Positions 7,771 through 12,068 of a stretch of DNA of 14,129 nucleotides are shown piece after piece. Source of the DNA: Planctomycetota bacterium. GTDB lineage: Bacteria; Planctomycetota; UBA8742; JACQVU01. A program made the translations under genes and the position numbers. The notes under the pieces were generated by a model. It worked only from the letters and a program-made list of their open reading frames with translations, was not told where the DNA came from and ran no database searches. Positions within the stretch are counted from its first letter, which is position 1; each line of letters starts with the position of its first letter. The DNA lies in the NCBI GenBank assembly GCA_016209585.1, contig JACQVU010000530.1, forward strand, positions 1 through 14,129, given 5' to 3'.

Positions 7771-8142
7771 ATGCCGACCATCAACCAGTTGATTCGCAGT
7801 CCGCGGCGGCCGGTGCGCCGGAGCTCGAAATCCCAGGCGCTGGATTCCTGCCCGCAGCGGCGGGGGGTCTGCGTCCAGGTGAAGACGATGACGCCCAAGA
7901 AGCCGAACTCGGCGCTGCGGAAGATCGCCCGGGTGAGGCTGTCGAACAACAAAGAGGTCACGGCCTACATTCCGGGCGAGGGCCATAATCTTCAAGAGCA
8001 CTCCATCGTGCTGGTGCGGGGCGGGCGCGTGCGCGACCTGCCGGGCATCCGGTACCACATCATCCGGGGCACGCGGGACGCCATGGGCGTTCCCAACCGC
8101 CGCCGTTCGCGTTCCTGTTACGGGGCCAAGCGGCCCAAGTAA
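7771..8142 (+). CDS. rpsL: 30S ribosomal protein S12
   Basis: A 123-residue decoding-centre protein of the small subunit. Conserved stretches are MPTINQL, CPQRRGVC, TPKKPNSALRK (K43 conserved), YIPGEGHNLQEHS, RGGRVRDLPG and a C-terminal YGAKRPK. The Asp that is methylthiolated in many bacteria is present (D89). Residue 88, codon CGC at 8032-8034, is Arg, where most bacteria have Lys. In other bacteria the same Lys-to-Arg change is a known streptomycin-resistance substitution, so this ribosome may be naturally less sensitive. The gene has its own promoter and a stem-loop leader, and is followed 6 nt later by rpsG. Start and family are firm. Confidence 0.98.
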   Translation: MPTINQLIRSPRRPVRRSSKSQALDSCPQRRGVCVQVKTMTPKKPNSALRKIARVRLSNNKEVTAYIPGEGHNLQEHSIVLVRGGRVRDLPGIRYHIIRGTRDAMGVPNRRRSRSCYGAKRPK

Positions 8143-8148
8143 TCTCGC

Positions 8149-8622
8149 ATGGCCCGCAAGTTCCAGAGCACCGAGCGTTTCCTGCTGCCCGACCCGAAGT
8201 TCGGCTCCCGCCTGCTCTCCAAGTTCATCAACACCTTCATGTATGAGGGCAAGAAGTCCATCGCGCAGCGGGTGGTGTACGACGCCCTCGGCGTGGTCGC
8301 CGACCGCGTCAAGGAAGAGCCGCCCATCGAGGTCTTCAACAAGGCGATTGAGAACGTCAAGCCGATGGTTGAGGTCCGCCCCAAGCGCGTGGGCGGCGCC
8401 AACTACCAGGTGCCCATGGAGGTGAACTCCAAGCGCCGGCAGTCGCTCGCCTTCCGCTGGATCATCCAGTCCGTGCGCGGCGGCAAGGGAAAGCCCACCG
8501 CCGTCAAACTGGCCGACGAGTTGATCGCGGCCTACAAGCGCGAAGGCAGCGCGATGAAAACGCGCGAGACCGTCCACCGCATGGCTGAAGCCAACAAGGC
8601 CTTCGCCCACTTCGCGTGGTGA
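8149..8622 (+). CDS. rpsG: 30S ribosomal protein S7
   Basis: A 157-residue protein, normal bacterial length (about 156). S7 nucleates assembly of the 30S head by binding the 3' domain of 16S rRNA. Recognisable parts are FGSRLLSKFINTFMYEGKKS, ENVKPMVEVRPKRVGGANYQ, the Arg-rich SKRRQSLAFRWI, and KTRETVHRMAEANKAFAHF near the end. It follows rpsL after 6 nt with no Shine-Dalgarno, so translation is probably coupled. The 6-nt spacer cannot hold the S7-binding autoregulatory structure known from the E. coli str operon. The usual next genes fusA and tuf are absent; the next gene runs in the opposite direction. Confidence 0.98.
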   Translation: MARKFQSTERFLLPDPKFGSRLLSKFINTFMYEGKKSIAQRVVYDALGVVADRVKEEPPIEVFNKAIENVKPMVEVRPKRVGGANYQVPMEVNSKRRQSLAFRWIIQSVRGGKGKPTAVKLADELIAAYKREGSAMKTRETVHRMAEANKAFAHFAW

Positions 8623-8641
8623 CAACCTTGGCTTGAACGGA

Positions 8642-8675
8642 GCGCGCCCGGCTCGTGGCGCGCCCGTGAGGGCGT
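8642..8675 (+). terminator. Candidate terminator after rpsG
   Basis: GCGCGCC (8642-8648) and GGCGCGC (8657-8663) can form a 7-bp GC stem with an 8-nt loop. An alternative hairpin CGCCC-GTGA-GGGCG (8661-8674) has a GNRA-type loop and is followed by TTTGCATT, a poor T tract. The position between convergent genes fits a terminator. The two foldings exclude each other. Confidence 0.35.
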
Positions 8676-8711
8676 TTGCATTCGACTCTCGCCGATTTCG
8701 GCGGTGTCGTG

Positions 8712-9869
8712 TCACCTACTGGGTGCGGAGTGACGGTTCCAGTGCCGGGCCGCGCGGTCAAGCAGGCGCCGGGCCAGGGCATCGCCGGCCTCAGCCAGTT
8801 CTCTCTCTCGCGCCTCGGCGTCGGCGAGAGCGGACTCCCGCGCGCGGACCGCCGCTTCAAGCCGGGCCACGTAGTCCGGCAACGCCAGCGTCTGGCCGTC
8901 CACCAGCGTCACGCGAGGCGTCGGCGTCACGTCCTCGCGTGAACCCCGCGCGCCGAGCATGCCGCCGGCCAAGAGCAGCGCGCGCCGCCGCGCCGCCGCG
9001 AGGGCCGCGCGCAGCGCGGGCAGTGACCGCGCCAGCCGCTGCGCGTCGTGCCGCGCCAGACCCCTCCACAGCGCGTTGACCTCCGGGTAGCGCGCCGCTT
9101 CCGGGGGAGGCGACCCCGCGAGCGCCGACGGCGCATCGAACGAAGGGGCGCTGACCGCGGTGGCGTCATACCGGCGCGACAACAGCCCCAGAAGTTCCCC
9201 AGCCGCCTGGCGCTCCCCCGCGTCGGCGGTGGGGTCGTCCGCCCGCGCCTGCGCCGCGCGAATGGCGCTCCACAACCCGTCCAGCGCGGCGCGCTCGGCC
9301 TCGACCAGGCGCGCGCGCGCCCGTTCCCGTTCCACCCGCGCCGCCGCCAGCGCGAAGGCCGCAGAGCGCGCTCCGGCCAGACCCCGCGCGGAGGCGGAGC
9401 GGTGGCCGGCCGTGGCCTGTGCGGCGGCCAAGGCGGCGCGCGCGCGGTCGTCGTCCACCCTCGCCCGCTGCTCGCGCCCGGTAGACTTCGCGAGCGCCCC
9501 GGCAGCGGAGAGACGTGCACCATCGGCGACGAGCGCGGGCGACGTGATGACGCGCGCCGGTTGCTCGAACGCGGGCCACCCCGCGACGAACGCCGCCAAG
9601 GCCTCGCTCAGGGGGAGCGGTTCCCCAGGCGGCGACGTCGCCCCCGCCCGCGGCGGTGGCGGTGATGAGGCCGCGGGCGTTTCGCGCGCCGACGGTGAGA
9701 TTTCGGCCGCCGGCGCCGGCGCCAGTGCCAGCGCCAGCGTGAGCGCCAAGGCCGGGAGGGACGCCAGCACTCGCGCGGGGACGCGGGTGGTGGGGCGACT
9801 CGTTGGAAAGCGCGAGGCTGAGTCGCGACGCCCGCCGGATCCAACCGCTTCGCGAGCCTTCGTGAACAT
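8712..9869 (-). CDS. Exported Ala/Arg-rich coiled-coil protein, function unknown
   Basis: An uncharacterised protein of 385 residues from the ATG at 9869. A hydrophobic signal-type segment, LASLPALALTLALALAPAPAAE, begins about 34 residues in (its coding begins just below 9770). The cleavage site is probably in the APAPAAE region, so the protein is likely exported. A Pro-rich linker follows, then long helical Ala/Arg/Glu-rich stretches (AAARVERERARARLVEAERAAL; VRARESALADAEARERELAEA) that should form coiled coils. The frame stays open to a GTG at 10052, but that would overlap the nucleotidyltransferase remnant. GTG at 9770 would give 352 residues with the signal at the very start but no basic n-region. 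No Shine-Dalgarno decides the start. A TolC/CusC-like channel was considered because of the nearby pump, but no family motif is seen. Convergent with rpsG. Confidence 0.6.
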   Translation of the reverse strand: MFTKAREAVGSGGRRDSASRFPTSRPTTRVPARVLASLPALALTLALALAPAPAAEISPSARETPAASSPPPPRAGATSPPGEPLPLSEALAAFVAGWPAFEQPARVITSPALVADGARLSAAGALAKSTGREQRARVDDDRARAALAAAQATAGHRSASARGLAGARSAAFALAAARVERERARARLVEAERAALDGLWSAIRAAQARADDPTADAGERQAAGELLGLLSRRYDATAVSAPSFDAPSALAGSPPPEAARYPEVNALWRGLARHDAQRLARSLPALRAALAAARRRALLLAGGMLGARGSREDVTPTPRVTLVDGQTLALPDYVARLEAAVRARESALADAEARERELAEAGDALARRLLDRAARHWNRHSAPSR

Positions 9870-9945
9870 CCGGGCTGCGCACGTGGACCTTCGCACGAGC
9901 GGTAGCGACATTTTCATCCCGTGGACGTCGACTCGCCGGTCGCGA

Positions 9946-10098
9946 TCAGCCATCGACGACTGGAGGCCCGCGGCTGCCGAAGAGAATGATCTTCTCCGGC
10001 CGGCAGACGGTGAGAATGCGGCGCACGATCTCCTGTTCCAGAAGGCGATCACCTTCTTGCGCCTGGTTCGACGCGGAGGTTGTCGCGCTCTCAGCCAT
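9946..10098 (-). pseudogene. Remnant of an MNT-type nucleotidyltransferase gene
   Basis: A 50-codon frame from ATG to TGA. Residues 23-43, EIVRRILTVCRPEKIILFGSR, closely match the start of minimal nucleotidyltransferase (MNT/MntA) domains, which continue GSRARGDARPDSDxD. Here the match stops directly after GSR and the frame ends GPPVVDG then TGA. The catalytic Asp residues and the rest of the roughly 100-residue domain are missing. No continuation is clear in the other two frames, so this looks like a decayed or truncated gene, not a simple frameshift. MNT proteins usually pair with a HEPN toxin as antitoxins; no HEPN gene is visible nearby. It could also be a short expressed peptide, but I think a relic is more likely. 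Confidence 0.6.
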
Positions 10099-10297
10099 CG
10101 TCAGGTTGCTTCGTTGACCGACGTTCGCCGGCGCCGGGCGGCCGGTCGCCTCATTGTACCCCGCTTCGAGCGCGCCACGAAGGCCGCCGACGTCACGGGG
10201 AACGCCGTCACCCGCGCGCGGGCGCGGGCGGCGGCGCGGCGCGGCGCGACCCGCCGGGCGTCACGCCGTGCCGCTCGCTCCGCGAGAGTGGTCGAGA
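10099..10297. other. Non-coding interval with a GC-only tract
   Basis: No credible gene is seen between the nucleotidyltransferase remnant and the YHS lipoprotein stop. At 10211-10248 the sequence is only G and C. It starts with the palindrome CCCGCGCGCGGG (10211-10222) and goes on into GGCGC-type repeats. CTCGC-TCC-GCGAG near 10274-10286 is a small hairpin that could end the metal operon, but no T tract follows. A -10-like TACAAT on the minus strand (10153-10158) lies 54 nt before the remnant's ATG. Confidence 0.5.
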
Positions 10298-10648
10298 TCA
10301 GAAGCCGTATTTCTTCGGCTCCTTCTTGAAGTCGTCGATGCAGCCCTTGCAGCAGAAGTAGACCTTCTTGCCGTTGTGCTCGCTGGAGATCTCCTGCACC
10401 GCCTGGTCTTTGGAGACCGGGCAGGTGACGTCCATGAGCATCAGGCCTTCCGACATCTTGTCTTTCGACTTCTCGCCGGTGGGTTTCGGCTCGTACGTGC
10501 CGTCCTGCTTCTTGAGGTCCGCGGCGGCGGTGGAGTGGTCGTGGCCGCCGCCCGCCGGGTCGTGGCCGTCGCCGGACGAACAGCCGCCGGCGAAGGCGAG
10601 GGCCGCGCCGAAGGAGAGCAGCGTGGAGAAGGAGCGAATCGTGGTCAT
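10298..10648 (-). CDS. YHS/TRASH-like metal-binding lipoprotein
   Basis: A 116-residue protein starting at the ATG at 10648, chosen because GGGAGG lies 5 nt upstream and a signal peptide follows immediately. The frame is open further upstream but without coding character. MTTIRSFSTLLSFGAALAFAGGC is a lipoprotein signal with the acylated Cys at 23 (AGGC, a relaxed lipobox). The mature N-terminus has GHDPAGGGHDHS, a His-containing stretch. Residues 74-116 form a YHS/TRASH-type domain: VTCPVSKDQ, then KVYFCCKGCIDDFKKEPKKY, with C76, C99, C100 and C103 as metal ligands. Such domains bind soft metals and often accompany Cu/Ag efflux systems. It is the last gene of the run that begins with the CusA-like pump. 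It lies 145 nt after the methyltransferase, behind two hairpins, so its expression may be set separately. Confidence 0.85.
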   Translation of the reverse strand: MTTIRSFSTLLSFGAALAFAGGCSSGDGHDPAGGGHDHSTAAADLKKQDGTYEPKPTGEKSKDKMSEGLMLMDVTCPVSKDQAVQEISSEHNGKKVYFCCKGCIDDFKKEPKKYGF

Positions 10649-10653
10649 GGGAG

Positions 10654-10659
10654 CCTCCC
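10654..10659 (-). promoter_or_regulatory. Strong ribosome binding site of the YHS lipoprotein
   Basis: The minus strand reads GGGAGG, five bases before the ATG at 10648. It decides the start against the longer open frame. It is the best Shine-Dalgarno in the window and suggests high expression of this gene compared with its operon partners. Confidence 0.8.
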
Positions 10660-10674
10660 GTGCTTGAGAACAGG

Positions 10675-10694
10675 CGCGCGGCCGAAGCCGCGCG
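10675..10694 (-). terminator. Very stable UUCG-loop hairpin
   Basis: On the minus strand CGCGCGGC-TTCG-GCCGCGCG gives an 8-bp GC stem with a C(UUCG)G tetraloop. CCTGTTCTC follows, so there is no T tract. It lies after the methyltransferase gene and 15 nt before the lipoprotein ribosome binding site. It may be a terminator or attenuator, or a block to 3' exonucleases that stabilises the upstream message. Confidence 0.55.
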
Positions 10695-10701
10695 GTTGAC
10701 A

Positions 10702-10721
10702 TGACCGCTCGGGAGCGGTCA
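10702..10721. promoter_or_regulatory. Palindrome, operator-like or hairpin
   Basis: TGACCGCTC-GG-GAGCGGTCA is a perfect 9-bp inverted repeat with a 2-bp centre, 7 nt beyond the UUCG hairpin. As DNA it resembles a dimeric regulator's operator; as RNA it is an 8-bp stem with a 4-nt loop. The intervals on either side have no coding character. Confidence 0.45.
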
Positions 10722-10793
10722 GGAACCCGGACCCGTCTGGCCCACCGCGGGCGACGTCTTCCGGAAACTTTTTGGGAATTCATCCATGAGGTC

Positions 10794-11405
10794 TCACCGA
10801 ACGTCCATCGCGCCGTCGCGCCGTTTCGCGCCACGGATCGCGAGAATGATGTCCTGGTACACGCTCTCAACGCTGGTGAGCGTGAACCCCGCGGCCTGAG
10901 CGTTTCGAATCGTGTCGCGGTTCATCTCGGTGCCTCCCCACCTGGTCATGAGCGTCATGATGTCAAGCATGCACCCGAGCAGGCGGTTGCGGCTGCGAAC
11001 GTGCTCGAACATGAGCAGCCGGCCGTCCGGACGCAGCACGCGATGGAGTTCCCGAAGCCCGCGCACCGGGTCCGGCACCGAACACATCGTGCACGAGGTC
11101 ACCACGGTGTCGAAGGAGTCGGCGGCGAACCGGAGGTTCATCGCGTCTCCCTCCTCCAGCGTGATCTTGCCCCGGTAGGCGCGCGCGCGCCCCTCCGCCC
11201 GGCGCAGCATCGCGGGGCTGATGTCTATCGCCGTGATCTCCAGCCCCGGGGGGAAGCAGCGGACGTCGGCTCCCGTGCCCACGGCGACCACCAGCACGCG
11301 GCCGCGCATGTCGGCGAAAAGCGCCTGTTTGGAAGGCACATGCCGGCGGCTGGCGCCTTCGCAAACGTCGTAGAACCGGGCGCGCCGATCCCAAGCCGAT
11401 CTCAT
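10794..11405 (-). CDS. Class I SAM-dependent methyltransferase (UbiE/METTL7-like)
   Basis: 203 residues from the ATG at 11405, chosen because it overlaps the stop of the upstream gene as ATGA; a longer open frame to 11501 would lie inside that gene. The Rossmann methyltransferase fold is shown by motif I, VLVVAVGTGAD (37-47, with the usual acidic LEIG replaced by VVAV), acidic D61 in ITAIDISPAMLRRA, EEGDAMNLRFAADSFDTVV, and SCTMCSVPDPVRGLRELHRVLRPDGRLLMFEHV. This pattern is typical of UbiE-related and METTL7/PmtA-like small-molecule or lipid methyltransferases. The three conserved Cys of ArsM are not recognisable, so arsenic methylation is not supported. Coupling to a membrane protein in a metal-efflux operon hints at a lipid or metal(loid) substrate, but nothing in the sequence proves it. 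Confidence 0.82.
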   Translation of the reverse strand: MRSAWDRRARFYDVCEGASRRHVPSKQALFADMRGRVLVVAVGTGADVRCFPPGLEITAIDISPAMLRRAEGRARAYRGKITLEEGDAMNLRFAADSFDTVVTSCTMCSVPDPVRGLRELHRVLRPDGRLLMFEHVRSRNRLLGCMLDIMTLMTRWGGTEMNRDTIRNAQAAGFTLTSVESVYQDIILAIRGAKRRDGAMDVR

Positions 11406-11839
11406 GGCGGCCCCCAGTTCGCGGGAACGAACCGGCTCACTCGCCGGCGGCAGATCGCGCCGTGCAGCAGGAGGAACACGAACATGCCCACGCCGAAGCA
11501 CGCCCCCATGAGGATCGCCTCACCCATCGCGGGTTCGCGCCCCACCATGTGAAAGAGGCAGACGCTCATGGGGGCGATCATCGCGACCGCCATCGACGGG
11601 ACCATGGTCTCGATCGCGCCGAGCAGCGGAGTGGCGAGCAGCGCCATGACCGTTTGAACGACCATCGCGGCCGCCATTCCCACCAGCATGCAGACCGCCA
11701 GCGGCCAGTCGGATTCGTGCGTCCAATGCATGACGAGGGTGGCCACCGCGCCCACGGCCGAGAGAAACATGCCGTCCGCCGTCGCGAACGCGGCCGCGCG
11801 AATCCTTCCCTTGGACCGACCGCGTGAGGAATCGTTCAT
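11402..11839 (-). CDS. Four-helix membrane protein with methionine ladders
   Basis: 145 residues, not recognised. A basic N-terminus (RGRSKGRIR) is followed by four hydrophobic segments at about 22-38, 45-74, 79-100 and 107-129, then RRR, which suggests both ends are cytoplasmic. It has 15 Met (10%). In segment 3, M79, M83, M87 and M91 recur every four residues and continue with C94 and M98, forming one stripe of sulfur ligands along the helix, with H97 nearby. Segment 2 has C50/M51, M55, M59 and M65. Segments 1 and 4 add M37, H38, M111, C114 and M119. This is the residue set that binds Cu(I)/Ag(I) in membrane transporters. Its gene lies between a His-tailed lipoprotein and a methyltransferase, downstream of a CusA-like pump. 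A metal permease, chaperone or sensor are all possible. Confidence 0.78.
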   Translation of the reverse strand: MNDSSRGRSKGRIRAAAFATADGMFLSAVGAVATLVMHWTHESDWPLAVCMLVGMAAAMVVQTVMALLATPLLGAIETMVPSMAVAMIAPMSVCLFHMVGREPAMGEAILMGACFGVGMFVFLLLHGAICRRRVSRFVPANWGPP

Positions 11840-11872
11840 CTGGCCACCGACCCCTGGCTCCTGGCCACCGAC
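11840..11872. repeat. Heptamer-phased direct repeat before the membrane protein gene
   Basis: Read on the minus strand it is GTCGGTG, GCCAGGA, GCCAGGG, GTCGGTG, GCCAG, ending directly at the ATG. The outer units make a 12-bp exact direct repeat (plus strand CTGGCCACCGAC at 11840 and 11861) with a 21-bp period, three heptamers. It fills most of the 39-nt gap. Its AGGAG lies about 20 nt upstream of the ATG, too far to be an ordinary ribosome binding site. Confidence 0.7.
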
Positions 11873-11878
11873 AGGCTC

Positions 11879-12001
11879 CTAGTGATGCGAACCGTGGTCG
11901 TGGCTCGGCCGATCCTTCAATCGACCACCGGGGCAACCGGCGCTCAGCGAGAGGACGAACAGTATCGCCACGGCGCACACCAACACGCGAAACGCCCGCA
12001 T
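11879..12001 (-). CDS. Small lipoprotein with His-rich C-terminal tail
   Basis: A 40-residue gene, not recognised. MRAFRVLVCAVAILFVLSLSAGC is a textbook lipoprotein signal: two Arg, a hydrophobic core, and lipobox LSAGC with the acylated Cys at 23. The mature part is only 18 residues and ends SHDHGSHH, with four His in the last seven positions, a likely metal-binding tail held at a membrane surface. The start is supported by GGGAAAGG shortly upstream of the ATG and by the signal that follows. It sits 67 nt after the CusA-like gene and 39 nt before the Met-rich membrane protein. Likely role by context: periplasmic metal capture for the pump, or a pump subunit. Short length leaves some doubt, but the signal peptide, ribosome binding site and gene position agree. 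Confidence 0.72.
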   Translation of the reverse strand: MRAFRVLVCAVAILFVLSLSAGCPGGRLKDRPSHDHGSHH

Positions 12002-12025
12002 GGTTGACCTTTCCCGTTGAACTCC

Positions 12026-12041
12026 CCGCCGACCGCGGCGG
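12026..12041 (-). other. Intercistronic hairpin after the pump gene
   Basis: CCGCCG (12026-12031) and CGGCGG (12036-12041) form a 6-bp GC stem with a tetraloop, between the pump stop and the lipoprotein ribosome binding site. No T tract follows. It could stabilise the pump message or set the ratio of pump to lipoprotein. Confidence 0.35.
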
Positions 12042-12068
12042 CTTCCGTGACGGACTTCAGCCCAGGCG

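Noticed and set aside
6784..8715. 643-codon minus-strand open frame crossing rpsL, rpsG and the promoter region
   Set aside because: It is antisense to two certain ribosomal genes and overlaps the aldehyde dehydrogenase in another frame. High GC leaves few stop codons, and the protein is Arg/His/Gly-rich with no family motif.
9160..10329. 389-codon plus-strand open frame
   Set aside because: Antisense to the coiled-coil protein and the nucleotidyltransferase remnant; Arg/Ala/Ser-rich composition of a shadow frame.
10298..10870. Longer 190-codon form of the YHS lipoprotein
   Set aside because: The extra 74 codons cross two hairpins and lack coding character, while the ATG at 10648 has GGGAGG and a signal peptide.
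10794..11405. Arsenite methyltransferase ArsM
   Set aside because: The conserved three-Cys arrangement is not recognisable; UbiE/METTL7-like features fit better.
10794..11501. Longer 235-codon form of the methyltransferase
   Set aside because: The extension lies inside the membrane protein gene. The ATGA overlap at 11402-11405 gives a natural start and a normal domain beginning.
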